NCBI RefSeq assembly: GCF_000236165.1
Contig: NZ_CM001373.1
Location: 3,080,712 to 3,144,711, forward strand
DNA: 64,000 bases
From: Fluoribacter dumoffii NY 23
GTDB taxonomy: Bacteria > Pseudomonadota > Gammaproteobacteria > Legionellales > Legionellaceae
Reading direction: 5' to 3'
Of the stretch, positions 27,568-36,858 are shown one piece after another. The position numbers and the translations under genes are program-made. A model generated the notes under the pieces. The model saw only the letters and a list, made by a program, of their open reading frames with translations. It was not told where the DNA came from and did not search any database. The first letter of the stretch is position 1. Each line of letters opens with the position of its first letter.

Positions 27568-28290
27568 TTAGGTTTCTTGTCCCAACATTTGTAGGCGAAT
27601 TTCCCCAATCGCTTTCGAGGGATTGAGGCCTTTCGGACATACATTGGTGCAATTCATAATGGTTCGGCAACGGAACACACTGAACGGATCCTGTAGTTTA
27701 TCCAGGCGATGTGTTGTCGCTGTATCCCGACTGTCTGCTAAAAAGCGTCTTGCCTGCAATAATCCAGCGGGGCCCACAAATTTATCCGGATTCCACCAGA
27801 ATGAAGGACATGAACTCGTGCAACACGCACATAAAATACATTCATATAACCCATCAAGCTGTGACCGCTCTTCCGGAGATTGCAACCGCTCGCGAGCAGG
27901 AGGAACTTCATCATTTTGTAAATAAGGCTCTATCCGCTCATATTGTTGATAGAATTGCGACATATCAACAGCCAAATCACGAATTACCGGAAATCCGGGT
28001 AAAGGGCGAATCACTATTTTGTCAGTCTTCAGCTGGGAAACATGGGTAATGCACGCCAAGCCATTAGTCCCGTTAATATTCATACCGTCTGAGCCACATA
28101 CCCCTTCACGACAAGAACGTCTGTAGGTTATGGAAGGATCCTGTTCTGCCTTCAAACGCTCAAGCAAGGTGAGCAGCATGGGATCGCTTTTTACCGGGAT
28201 CTCTAATTCGTAATCTTTCATATAAGGCTTAGCATCCACCTCAGGATTATAGCGATATATTGATAAGGTCAATTTTCTACTATCTGCCAT
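27568..28290 (-). CDS. sdhB: succinate dehydrogenase iron-sulfur subunit
   Basis: SdhB carries electrons from the flavin of SdhA to the quinone site. The 240-residue protein has the plant-type 2Fe-2S cysteines (SCREGVCGSDGMNINGTNGLAC, near residues 60-80, read in two parts), and two C-terminal clusters. Those are in CILCACCTSSCPS near residue 150 and in CRTIMNCTNVCPKGLNP near 207. It lies 14 bases after sdhA. Confidence 0.97.
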   Translation of the reverse strand: MADSRKLTLSIYRYNPEVDAKPYMKDYELEIPVKSDPMLLTLLERLKAEQDPSITYRRSCREGVCGSDGMNINGTNGLACITHVSQLKTDKIVIRPLPGFPVIRDLAVDMSQFYQQYERIEPYLQNDEVPPARERLQSPEERSQLDGLYECILCACCTSSCPSFWWNPDKFVGPAGLLQARRFLADSRDTATTHRLDKLQDPFSVFRCRTIMNCTNVCPKGLNPSKAIGEIRLQMLGQET

Positions 28291-28304
28291 GTAATCTATC
28301 CTCT

Positions 28305-30074
28305 TTAGTAAACGCGTTCTTTCGGCGCAAAGGGCTCGACATGCTTAGGTGATGCATTAACCGGACGAAAATCAATTTTCTCACCTTCCTCAAAATAAAG
28401 CGTATGTTTAATCCAATTCTCATCATCGCGTTTTGGATAATCTTCACGACTGTGGGCACCACGGCTTTCTGTGCGAACAATAGCAGAATGTGCAGTAGCA
28501 TAGGCAGTTGCCATTAAGTTATCCAGCTCCAATGCACTGACGCGTTCTGTATTGAACACTTTGCTTTTATCTGCCAATTTGGCATGGGCCAGCCGCTCAC
28601 GTAAAGCCTGTAACCGCTTTAAGCCAGAGGCCATGACTTCACCTGTACGAAATACGCCAAAGTCCTCTTGCATTACACGTTGCATTTCATCATGAATTAC
28701 AGCGGGGCTTTCACCTTCTGCCGAGTCATTCCATCGATTATATCGCTGTAATGATGGAGCAATATCATCATCACTAATGTAGCTCATATCAGGCAATTCA
28801 TTTGACTGCCACAAGTGCTCAACATGCAACCCGGCTGCACGACCAAAAACTACCAGGTCAAGTAATGAGTTACCGCCTAAACGATTCGCTCCATGTACAG
28901 AAACACAAGCACATTCCCCTACTGCATACAAGCCATTAACAACATGTTCTACACCATTGGTTTTGGTGAGGACCTGGCCATGCATATTCGTGGGTATCCC
29001 GCCCATACTGTAATGGCACGTAGGAACTACCGGGATTGGCTCAACAATGGGATCCACTCCAGCAAATTTTATGGATAGTTCACGAATCCCCGGCAAACGT
29101 GACTTAATAAGATCAGCGCCTAAATGATCCAATTTTAACTTAACGTGATCAATACCTTTGGGATCAAAACCCTTACCGGCACGTATTTCAAGAGCCATCG
29201 AACGAGCAACCACATCTCGGGAAGCTAAATCCTTAACGCGCGGAGCATAGCGTTCCATGAACCGCTCGCCATCCTTGTTAATCAAATAACCGCCCTCACC
29301 ACGGCATCCTTCAGTAACTAAAACCCCTGCTCCCGCAATGCCGGTGGGATGAAATTGCCACATTTCCATGTCTTGTAAAGGAATCCCGGCTCTAAGCGCC
29401 ATACCAAAGCCGTCACCTGTATTGATGAATGCGTTGGTGGTGGACTGGTAAATACGACCTGCACCACCTGTTGCCAGAATACATACTCTTGATTGGAAAA
29501 ATACTACTTCTCCAGTCTCAATGCACATGGCAGTCACACCGGATATATGGCCATGAGCGTCTTTAACGAGATCAAGGGCATACCATTCACTAAATACGTG
29601 GGTCTTTGCTTTCAGATTTTGCTGATACAGCGTATGCAATAAAGCATGCCCGGTTCGATCTGCGGCGGCGCAAGTGCGGGCAGCCTGTTCTCCACCATAA
29701 TTTTTGGATTGGCCCCCAAACTGACGCTGATAGATCCTTCCATTATCCATACGAGAGAAAGGCAATCCCATGTGTTCGAGTTCATATACTGCTTCAGGAC
29801 CTGTTTTACACAAATATTCGATTGAATCCTGATCACCAATATAATCGGCACCCTTCACTGTATCATACATGTGCCAGCGCCAATCATCTTCGTGCGCATT
29901 ACCCAGGGCACAAGTAATTCCGCCTTGAGCTGATACTGTATGTGAACGGGTTGGAAACACTTTAGATAAAAGCGCGACTTTTAAACCTGAATTTGCCATT
30001 TGCAGTGCCGCACGCATTCCAGCCCCGCCTGCTCCAATAATTACTGCATCAAATTTGTTACGTGCAATTGCCAT
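28305..30074 (-). CDS. sdhA: succinate dehydrogenase flavoprotein subunit
   Basis: SdhA oxidises succinate to fumarate using covalently bound FAD. The 589-residue protein starts with the dinucleotide fold [14 protein letters not shown], and the FAD-linked histidine is His45 in [11 protein letters not shown]. The substrate and catalytic region includes [21 protein letters not shown] near residue 242 and the conserved [11 protein letters not shown] near 353. It is followed directly by sdhB. Confidence 0.97.
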   Translation of the reverse strand: MAIARNKFDAVIIGAGGAGMRAALQMANSGLKVALLSKVFPTRSHTVSAQGGITCALGNAHEDDWRWHMYDTVKGADYIGDQDSIEYLCKTGPEAVYELEHMGLPFSRMDNGRIYQRQFGGQSKNYGGEQAARTCAAADRTGHALLHTLYQQNLKAKTHVFSEWYALDLVKDAHGHISGVTAMCIETGEVVFFQSRVCILATGGAGRIYQSTTNAFINTGDGFGMALRAGIPLQDMEMWQFHPTGIAGAGVLVTEGCRGEGGYLINKDGERFMERYAPRVKDLASRDVVARSMALEIRAGKGFDPKGIDHVKLKLDHLGADLIKSRLPGIRELSIKFAGVDPIVEPIPVVPTCHYSMGGIPTNMHGQVLTKTNGVEHVVNGLYAVGECACVSVHGANRLGGNSLLDLVVFGRAAGLHVEHLWQSNELPDMSYISDDDIAPSLQRYNRWNDSAEGESPAVIHDEMQRVMQEDFGVFRTGEVMASGLKRLQALRERLAHAKLADKSKVFNTERVSALELDNLMATAYATAHSAIVRTESRGAHSREDYPKRDDENWIKHTLYFEEGEKIDFRPVNASPKHVEPFAPKERVY

Positions 30075-30075
30075 G

Positions 30076-30423
30076 CTACTGCCCCCAAAGGATCATTAAG
30101 CCCCAGATAAATTGACTCAGGAGCCATAAAAGGACTAACATTTGTACTGATAAACGCAGAACAGTACATTTCATATAATCTGTAGTCACTGTCCAAATGC
30201 CTACCCATGCATGCAATGAAAGCGCAAACAAGGCAATAAGTGACGCGATCCGAAATAAAGTATTGGAAAAAAGAGCATGCCATTGGGCAAAACCAAGTTC
30301 AGGATGCAATAATAAAAATCCAATAATAAAAAAAGAATAAGCAGCAAAATAAACTGCTGTGACCCGTTGAACCAACCAATCTTTTAAACCATTACCTGTT
30401 AAACTGGTGACATTATTTACCAT
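30076..30423 (-). CDS. sdhD: succinate dehydrogenase membrane anchor SdhD
   Basis: A 115-residue protein with three hydrophobic helices. The heme ligand region is [28 protein letters not shown] near residues 55-80, where the His and the D-Y pair are conserved in SdhD. It overlaps the end of sdhC by seven bases and ends one base before sdhA, a tightly coupled operon. Confidence 0.93.
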   Translation of the reverse strand: MVNNVTSLTGNGLKDWLVQRVTAVYFAAYSFFIIGFLLLHPELGFAQWHALFSNTLFRIASLIALFALSLHAWVGIWTVTTDYMKCTVLRLSVQMLVLLWLLSQFIWGLMILWGQ

Positions 30424-30791
30424 ATCCAGATTCCTAGAAAAATTGACAAAATAACGGCAAGAATAATGACTATAACAGCAGAACGCCGACCCGCATCAAG
30501 ATGCTCACCAAATCCCATATCCATTAAAAGATGCCTAATCCCTGCAAGCAAGTGATATATCATTGCAGCTCCAAATGCCCATAGAATCATTTTATAAGCA
30601 GGCTGAGCCAACAAACCTTTCACTTGGATAAAGGTTTCTTCCGATTGTATTGATTGGCCAAAAATATATAGCATTATGGGTAACAGTAAAAATAAAACTA
30701 CCCCTGAAATCCTATGCAAAATGGAAGCTATTGCCATAGGGGGATATTTTAAACTACCCAAATCCAGATTAACGGGTCTTTTTTTGTTCAC
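30417..30791 (-). CDS. sdhC: succinate dehydrogenase cytochrome b556 subunit SdhC
   Basis: A 124-residue anchor protein with three hydrophobic helices. The N-terminal RPVNLDLGSLKYPPMAIASILHRISGV carries the conserved S-x3-R/H-R-x-S/T-G quinone-site pattern, and HLLAGIRHLLMDMG carries the heme-binding histidine. The start is GTG with AAGGAAG upstream. It is the first gene of the sdhCDAB-sucABCD block; the usual divergent neighbour gltA is missing. Confidence 0.93.
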   Translation of the reverse strand: MNKKRPVNLDLGSLKYPPMAIASILHRISGVVLFLLLPIMLYIFGQSIQSEETFIQVKGLLAQPAYKMILWAFGAAMIYHLLAGIRHLLMDMGFGEHLDAGRRSAVIVIILAVILSIFLGIWIW

Positions 30792-31042
30792 TGTGAGTTT
30801 CTTCCTTAATTAGAAAAGTTATTTAAATAAAGCACAAATGCGAAGTATAGCACTCTGTTTCTATCGTGCAAGATGAACAAGATATGGAATCTGAGCAAAA
30901 TTTAATTTTCATCCCGCATCCAATTGAATTCTTTCCCCGATTCGATTCTTTACGGAAGCACCATAATATAAAACTATTTATAACTTGTGACTAGCTGAAT
31001 GAATTGGGTTGGTTTGTTTTTATTCAACATGACTCCTTATGG

Positions 31043-31048
31043 TATAAT
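31043..31048 (+). promoter_or_regulatory. candidate -10 box for the 323-residue orphan gene
   Basis: A consensus TATAAT lies 33 bases before the start codon at 31081. No good -35 element is seen at the expected spacing, which is common for regulated genes. Confidence 0.35.
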
Positions 31049-31080
31049 TAATTTATATTTTACTCATCAAGGTTGTAATT

Positions 31081-32052
31081 ATGCCTATATCTAAAAATCC
31101 AAATGAGCGCCTTCTCTATTGTGTCTCGAAAGGACTTGTTAGAACAATACATACCATGGTAAGGGATGAGGATGACCGGGAAAAAATTCAGCCGGAGGCA
31201 GTTGACCAAGCGATAGAAAGCATCGTAATAGCAGCAAAATCCGGAAAATTATCAATCGAACAAATTACAAAACGGAAAGAAATTCTTAACCTTTTATGTA
31301 AGTTATGGGGAAAACCCGCTGAACCTGCTCTCAAATTTCTAGAAACAGAATTACAGAAGCACTTAAATGAAATCCTTATTACGTTAATACCCAACCAAAA
31401 GATGAATGTAAATGATTGGAACACTATTTTTGATTTTATAGAAAAAAATAAGGTGATACCAAACCAGGCTATTATAGGGTACTTTTTAAGAGCTGCCGCA
31501 GCAGACAAGTTGTGGAAGAACTTTGCCCAGCTATTGAGTTATCAACAGCCTGACTGGAGAATGGCAGGTCAATTACTCATGATGTCAGTAAAAGCAGGGC
31601 AAATGGATGCGGTCAGACAGCTTTGCAATTTATCCCAAGAAAATGTTCCTGGAGTAAGCGGCATTAAAAGAGCCGTGAAGGAAGCAAAAAAAAGTGGACA
31701 CCCTGAAATTGCAAGTTACCTTTCATGTGAACTCTTGCATCAAAATAATTTGAACAAAAAACCTTTGGCACTTACAAAGGCCATTCTGCAGAATTTTGTG
31801 GATAACTCATTTCCAGGAAGTAGTTTATTTGGAACTCAAGTAAAAGAGGTGAACAAAATTCTTTCCCGCATAAAGAGTGAATTAGCGCACGGACATGGAG
31901 ATAACGCGCAAATTATATTTGCTGTAATCGAGTCTTTACGTAAAGTGATGGGAAGCAACAAAGAGTTACGCGGTTGCGTAGACTATATTGCAGATCGTTA
32001 TGCTAACAGCGAGGAATCTCATTCATTGAAACCCAAAGGATTAATAAAATAA
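31081..32052 (+). CDS. hypothetical protein with helical, ankyrin-like repeats; possible effector
   Basis: A 323-residue soluble protein, strongly helical, with no signal peptide. Residues about 165-225 (GQLLMMSVKAGQMDAVRQLCNLS ... AVKEAKKSGHPEIASYLSCELL) have the length and Leu/Ala spacing of degenerate ankyrin repeats. The C-terminal 25 residues are hydrophilic and include an EES cluster near the end, which resembles the E-block seen in many Dot/Icm substrates. It has its own promoter and terminator and sits at the boundary between the TCA and feo blocks. Effector status is an inference only. Confidence 0.7.
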   Translation: MPISKNPNERLLYCVSKGLVRTIHTMVRDEDDREKIQPEAVDQAIESIVIAAKSGKLSIEQITKRKEILNLLCKLWGKPAEPALKFLETELQKHLNEILITLIPNQKMNVNDWNTIFDFIEKNKVIPNQAIIGYFLRAAAADKLWKNFAQLLSYQQPDWRMAGQLLMMSVKAGQMDAVRQLCNLSQENVPGVSGIKRAVKEAKKSGHPEIASYLSCELLHQNNLNKKPLALTKAILQNFVDNSFPGSSLFGTQVKEVNKILSRIKSELAHGHGDNAQIIFAVIESLRKVMGSNKELRGCVDYIADRYANSEESHSLKPKGLIK

Positions 32053-32072
32053 AACCCTCTTAGAGGGTTTTT
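32051..32072. terminator. bidirectional terminator between convergent genes
   Basis: AAAACCCTC (32051-32059) and GAGGGTTTT (32063-32071) pair perfectly around a three-base loop and are flanked by T runs on both strands. It overlaps the stop codons of both neighbouring genes. Confidence 0.88.
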
Positions 32073-32721
32073 ATTTGGGTCGTACAGAAGAGGTTCTGGG
32101 TTGTTTATACGTATCTCGGGGTGCCTCCAGCGGATATCCGTATTTTTCGGCATTTTGTTTGACAATTTGTAAATACCGTTCGCCCCAGGCACCGGGATCA
32201 AAATTAGTTACTACTACGTTGTAAGGTAAATTGATTATCGATTCAAAAGCCTTTCTTTGCGGGAGTAAATGTCCGCCAAAAGAGACTTGTACTTCAGTTT
32301 CCTTATCAATGCCTCCTTCCTTTAAACGCTCAACCAATATATAAATCATTTTTTCAATTGTCATATAGAGTTTATACATGGACATCCCGGCAGATAACAT
32401 CTCCTCACTTTTGGAAGTAGATAGTTTGGAGCCGGAGTCGAGAATGGGATATACAAACTCCAAGTCATTTGTTCCTGGGATGGGTTCAGGTTTGATGATT
32501 TTCGGAGGTGAAACTGGATCAATGGGTGGAGACACAATATAAAGCTGGAAGTCAGCCCAATGCCACCAGATTTGATAAACCCGCTCAACTAAAGTCACCG
32601 GATCATTTAAATCCTCTTCCATTTGCAACTTGCGCAAATCCATACTGTTATCGAGATTGTCGACGGCCTCGATAAATTTTGGTATCTCATCAGTAGTAGG
32701 GAAATCGGAATCATCAGCCAT
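32071..32721 (-). CDS. hypothetical protein, unknown function
   Basis: A 216-residue acidic protein with no signal peptide or membrane helix. A Pro-rich segment (residues about 64-85, VSPPIDPVSPPKIIKPEPIPG) separates a helical N-terminal part from an alpha/beta part. The C-terminal tail is basic (TYKQPRTSSVRPK). I recognise no family. It converges on the 323-residue gene through a shared terminator and is followed on its upstream side by feoC. Confidence 0.65.
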   Translation of the reverse strand: MADDSDFPTTDEIPKFIEAVDNLDNSMDLRKLQMEEDLNDPVTLVERVYQIWWHWADFQLYIVSPPIDPVSPPKIIKPEPIPGTNDLEFVYPILDSGSKLSTSKSEEMLSAGMSMYKLYMTIEKMIYILVERLKEGGIDKETEVQVSFGGHLLPQRKAFESIINLPYNVVVTNFDPGAWGERYLQIVKQNAEKYGYPLEAPRDTYKQPRTSSVRPK

Positions 32722-32947
32722 TTGCGTACCACATGTAAATCAAGCCTATACGATTATATTAGCCCAAATTTAATGAATGAGCACGAAAGTTAATTCACTT
32801 AAGTAAAAAACCTGTAAAAGTTGGAGGAATGCTAAACCAAAGGTATTGCAAATCACCAGTTGCAGCAAAAAAGTCAACGCCAGGAAAAGTGGCGAGTCTG
32901 CATAACGGCATTAAAAATTAGGGAATCAGGGTTGTAACACCTTGTCC

Positions 32948-33166
32948 TTAAAGAAGATATTGATAATATTCTGGGGCATCCGAACGACACTTAAAGCATG
33001 TACTTTGACAATTGGTGCGTCCCTGGCATTTACCGATTACACCTTTACCAATCCATAAATCAAGCATAGGCTGCAATGCCGGCAGATCCAAACGAAATTC
33101 TCGAGTCAATTGCTGAGTGCTAACCACTCCTGCACGACCAATGTAATCACGTATTTGCAACAGCAT
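32948..33166 (-). CDS. feoC: ferrous iron transport protein FeoC
   Basis: A 72-residue winged-helix protein. The N-terminal part, LLQIRDYIGRAGVVSTQQLTREF, is typical of FeoC. Four cysteines near the C terminus are spaced Cys-x5-Cys-x3-Cys-x2-Cys (GKCQGRTNCQSTCFKC) and could hold an Fe-S cluster. Its start lies within the feoB 3' end (20-base overlap), so it is part of the feoABC operon. FeoC is thought to regulate or protect FeoB. Confidence 0.85.
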   Translation of the reverse strand: MLLQIRDYIGRAGVVSTQQLTREFRLDLPALQPMLDLWIGKGVIGKCQGRTNCQSTCFKCRSDAPEYYQYLL

Positions 33167-35396
33167 TATTCCTCCGTATGGCTCGTTTCATAAAATGATG
33201 TAACCCTACACCGCCTAATAAAATCGTTAGAAACAAACAAATCCCCAAAACACTGTGTTCAGAATTCTGAATCCATTTAGCACCTTGATAAAATAAAACT
33301 GCTGTAACATAGGCAATAACAAAAGACCAAATAACTGAAATCCACATAAACTTTTTATTTGCTTCTTGACGAATTACCGCCATTGTCGAGACACATGGAA
33401 TGTAAAGAAGCACAAACAAAAGATATGCATAGGCACCTATCTTACCATCAAAACGCTGCGCCATAATTCCATATACCGTTTGAGACACAGGATTATCCGC
33501 TGCACTAGCCAAAATAGGGTTGGCCAAAGCAGAACCCAATTGGGATAAATTTTGAGGAACAGACCAAAAAGCGGCCTTGATGCCTGCCCAAAAATCAAAG
33601 TGGGCCGCGGCAATTTCTCCCACATGCGCAGCCTGGGCATAAAGGGAGTTCAGCGTACCCACTACCACTTCTTTAGCAAGCATACCTGTTAATAATCCTA
33701 CGGTTGCAGGCCAATTGTCTTGATGAATTCCCATGGGGGTAAACAGAGGAGTAATCCATTGCCCCATTAAAGAAAGCAACGATTGGGTACTTGCTTCACC
33801 GGAGTTTATTCCTCCCTCCACCGTTATGGCATTTAAACCACCTAAAATAATACAAATAGGAACAATTAACTTTCCTGCCCGCACTACAAAAAAGCGTAAT
33901 CGCATGAAGGTTTCTTTAAATAACCGCTTCAGGGCGGGCTTATGATAAGCAGGCAACTCCAAAATCAGGGGTGAAGCATGGCCTTTTAAAGCAGATTTGC
34001 GCAAGAGGAACCCTGTAAATACCGCCATTAAAATGCCAATCAGGTATAATGAAAATACAATGTTTTGTCCGCCCGTCGGGAAAAAAGCAGCAACAAAAAC
34101 TGCATAAATCGCCAGACGCGCACTGCATGACATGAAAGGACTCATCATCACGGTGAGTAAGCGATCACGCTCTGAATCCAATGTCCGGGCAGCCATGATC
34201 GCTGGAACATTGCAGCCAAAACCAACAATCATTGGCACAAAAGATTTGCCAGGAAGTCCCAGCGTACGCATCGCTTTATCAACAACAAAGGCTGCCCGCG
34301 CCATATAGCCCGATGTCTCAAGTAAAGATAAAAAGAAAAACATAGCCGCAATGACCGGAATAAAAGTCAGGGTAGTATTAATGCCTTTCCCCACACCATT
34401 TGCCAATAAAGCAATCAGCCAATTAGGGGCATGAAGCTGTTGTAATAACCAGGCAGTACCCTGAACAAATATGGTGTCGGTACTGATATCAAAAAAGTCC
34501 TGGAACGCGCCCCCTATATTAATCGCGAACAAGAACATCAAATACATCATCGCAAAAAAAATAGGTAAGGCAAAAAAACGATGCAACATAATTTTATCAA
34601 GCTTTGCCGTAAAATCCTCGCTGGCATCACTTTGTTTTTTTTGTACCGCCCTCACCACCTCGTGTATTTTCTGATAGCGGGCATCAGCTAATAGGATATC
34701 AAGGCCCGACTCGGTTTCATTGAGTAAGGTCAAATCTTTGGTGAGTGCCTCATCGAGTAGCAACTCATCTCCCTCGACGACTCGGCGTGCGTAATAATAA
34801 GCCAGGGATTGGCTATACCCTTTTTGAACCAGGATATTTTCCAAACTCATTAATGTAGATTGCACCAGCTTGGGAACAGGAAGTTTCCAGGGGATATGCT
34901 TTTGAGGTTGGGTTATTGAGTGTATTAATTGCGGAATACCTATCTTTTTGTGCGCCTGGATAGGGATAACAGGACACCCCAATTGTTGGGACAATGCATT
35001 TATATCTATGGAGATACCTCGTTGCTCGGCAATATCCATCATGTTCAATACAAGCAGTACGGGTTTACCTAATTCCAAAATTTGGGTGGTTAAATATAAA
35101 TGCCGTTCCAGATGACAAGCATCAATCACATTAATAATGCAATCAGCTTTCATAGTGGCCACGGAATGCGCAGCAATATGCTCATCCTGACTCATGCCTT
35201 CTGCATGGGCTACTAACGAATAAACCCCGGGTAAATCAGTCACTTCGATGCGTTGATGACTTGCAAAAAACTCTCCTGTTTTCTTTTCAACCGTAACTCC
35301 GGGCCAATTCCCTATCCGCTGGTTGTCTCCGGTTAATGCATTGAACAAGGTGGTTTTGCCGCAATTAGGATTGCCTACCAACAACACATGAGTCAT
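33147..35396 (-). CDS. feoB: ferrous iron transport protein FeoB
   Basis: FeoB is the inner-membrane Fe(II) permease with an N-terminal GTPase domain. The 749-residue protein has G1 GNPNCGKT (residues 8-15), G3 DLPG near 53 and G4 NMMD near 119. Polytopic membrane segments run from about residue 275 with the two Gate motifs; the conserved cysteine in PMIVGFGCNVPAIM lies near 400. Start and feoA stop overlap as ATGA. In Legionella, FeoB is needed for growth in iron-limited macrophages. Confidence 0.97.
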   Translation of the reverse strand: MTHVLLVGNPNCGKTTLFNALTGDNQRIGNWPGVTVEKKTGEFFASHQRIEVTDLPGVYSLVAHAEGMSQDEHIAAHSVATMKADCIINVIDACHLERHLYLTTQILELGKPVLLVLNMMDIAEQRGISIDINALSQQLGCPVIPIQAHKKIGIPQLIHSITQPQKHIPWKLPVPKLVQSTLMSLENILVQKGYSQSLAYYYARRVVEGDELLLDEALTKDLTLLNETESGLDILLADARYQKIHEVVRAVQKKQSDASEDFTAKLDKIMLHRFFALPIFFAMMYLMFLFAINIGGAFQDFFDISTDTIFVQGTAWLLQQLHAPNWLIALLANGVGKGINTTLTFIPVIAAMFFFLSLLETSGYMARAAFVVDKAMRTLGLPGKSFVPMIVGFGCNVPAIMAARTLDSERDRLLTVMMSPFMSCSARLAIYAVFVAAFFPTGGQNIVFSLYLIGILMAVFTGFLLRKSALKGHASPLILELPAYHKPALKRLFKETFMRLRFFVVRAGKLIVPICIILGGLNAITVEGGINSGEASTQSLLSLMGQWITPLFTPMGIHQDNWPATVGLLTGMLAKEVVVGTLNSLYAQAAHVGEIAAAHFDFWAGIKAAFWSVPQNLSQLGSALANPILASAADNPVSQTVYGIMAQRFDGKIGAYAYLLFVLLYIPCVSTMAVIRQEANKKFMWISVIWSFVIAYVTAVLFYQGAKWIQNSEHSVLGICLFLTILLGGVGLHHFMKRAIRRNNAVANT

Positions 35397-35623
35397 ATAC
35401 GCTCCAAAAGCAATTGGCCCGCTTCTTCTTTACGCAAGGTCAAAGCAGTTCCTCTGACTTCAATTTGTATAGGACATCCTAAAGGAGCAGTGCGAACAAC
35501 CAAAAGCTCAGTCCCACAGGTAACACCTAAAGACAAAAGCCTGCGTCTATATTGCATATCTGTAGCACCAAAACTGGTTAACCTTACTCTATCGCCTGCT
35601 ACTAATTCTGTAATTTTGATCAT
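35393..35623 (-). CDS. feoA: ferrous iron transport protein FeoA
   Basis: A 76-residue SH3-like protein that acts with FeoB. It has the family pattern: a first strand (KITELVAGDRVRLTSFG), then YRRRLLSLGVTCGTELLVVRTAPLG, then the terminal strand with an L-R-K-E-E-A motif. It is the first gene of feoABC and lies about 50 bases downstream of a Fur-box-like palindrome. Confidence 0.93.
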   Translation of the reverse strand: MIKITELVAGDRVRLTSFGATDMQYRRRLLSLGVTCGTELLVVRTAPLGCPIQIEVRGTALTLRKEEAGQLLLERI

Positions 35624-35673
35624 GTCCTAACAGCAAATAGTGAAATTATTATGATTTTAGCACAAATGAAATC

Positions 35674-35686
35674 GAGAATCATTCTC
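35674..35686. promoter_or_regulatory. Fur box upstream of feoABC
   Basis: GAGAATCATTCTC is a perfect 13-base palindrome matching the core of the Fur consensus, 51 bases before the feoA start. Iron-dependent repression of feoAB by Fur is well established in related bacteria. Binding here is inferred from the match. Confidence 0.75.
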
Positions 35687-35760
35687 AATTAAGAGAAAAA
35701 TTATACATTATTTCAATTTTGAATCAACTTACAGCTCGTTTATTATGCCATCAAGTTCAA

Positions 35761-36858
35761 CTAGGGATTGCCCGTGATGAATTCTTTAAGCTCTCTTTTA
35801 GGATGGCGTGCCAAATAATCAACTGACTGCATTTCCAGCAAGCGGCTGTAAGTACGCTTAAAAGTATCTTTCATTTCTCCTTCAAGATATAACTCTTCAA
35901 CGGCCACTTCTGCGGAAATAATAATATTAATGCCGCGATCATACATCACATCGATAAAGTGAATGAACATAATTGCCTGTAACGTATGATTAACTGTTAA
36001 TGCAGGGATGTCGCTTAAAAAAATGGTGTCAAACTTTTCTGCAAGTTCCAAATAATCCAGTTGACTGCGGGGCAAATTACATAAAATATCAAAAGAAAAC
36101 CAAACCGTATTTTCAGCAAGTTTGAGAAAAGGGATTTCACGATTTTGTATTGTAATAAAACCATTTTCCTGATATTCGCTGGCTAAAAGTGAGAACTGTG
36201 TTTCCATGGTAGAAGCTGTATTGGCATTTAAAGGAAATAAATAAGCATCGAACAAAGGAGCTCGCCCTACCCGATAATCTCTTTGCTCATTTAAATGCAA
36301 GATCTTACAGTGTTCTTTGATAGCCGCAATGGCAGGTAAAAACCTTTTTCGATGCACACCGCTTTTATACAAATCATCTGGAGGTATATTCGAAGAAATA
36401 ACTAAAATTACCCCATTGGCCAGCAAGGCTTGCAATAATTCCGCCAAGATCATGGCATAAGCAACGTCATGGACCATAAATTCATCAAAACAGAGGACTT
36501 TTGTTGATTTTGCCAATTCTTTAGCAATTTTGTGCAGCGGATTTTTTTGTCCTTGCAACCGCCTTAGCTGAAAATCAACTTGTTGCATAAAGTGATGGAA
36601 GTGAAAACGCGCTTTCTTTTTTTCTTCAAGACCATCATAAAACAAATCAATTAAATAAGTTTTCCCAACACCCACAGGGCCATAAAGATATATTCCCTTT
36701 ATCCGGGGTTTAATAAAGGGAAACAGCCAGGAGGAGTTGGATTTACTTACCTCATTAGCGAGGTTTTGCATATGAGTCAATATTTCTCTCTGCAACCGAT
36801 CATCATCGATCTCACCGCGGGCAAGTGCAGCCTCATATTGGGTAATCAAATCCATCAT
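35761..36858 (-). CDS. zapE: cell division protein ZapE (AFG1-like ATPase)
   Basis: ZapE is an ATPase that affects Z-ring stability and is needed for division under stress. The 365-residue protein has Walker A GPVGVGKT (residues 60-67), FHFHHFM near 85, Walker B LCFDEFMVHD near 122, and the downstream SSNIPPDDLY block near 155. Its start overlaps the stop of the upstream hydrolase in an ATGA arrangement. Confidence 0.93.
   Translation of the reverse strand: MMDLITQYEAALARGEIDDDRLQREILTHMQNLANEVSKSNSSWLFPFIKPRIKGIYLYGPVGVGKTYLIDLFYDGLEEKKKARFHFHHFMQQVDFQLRRLQGQKNPLHKIAKELAKSTKVLCFDEFMVHDVAYAMILAELLQALLANGVILVISSNIPPDDLYKSGVHRKRFLPAIAAIKEHCKILHLNEQRDYRVGRAPLFDAYLFPLNANTASTMETQFSLLASEYQENGFITIQNREIPFLKLAENTVWFSFDILCNLPRSQLDYLELAEKFDTIFLSDIPALTVNHTLQAIMFIHFIDVMYDRGINIIISAEVAVEELYLEGEMKDTFKRTYSRLLEMQSVDYLARHPKRELKEFITGNP

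Noticed and set aside
32829..32921. 30-codon frame with GGAGG just before its ATG, between feoC and the 216-residue gene
   Set aside because: The ribosome binding site is only one base from the ATG, the product has no recognisable features and there is no promoter evidence.
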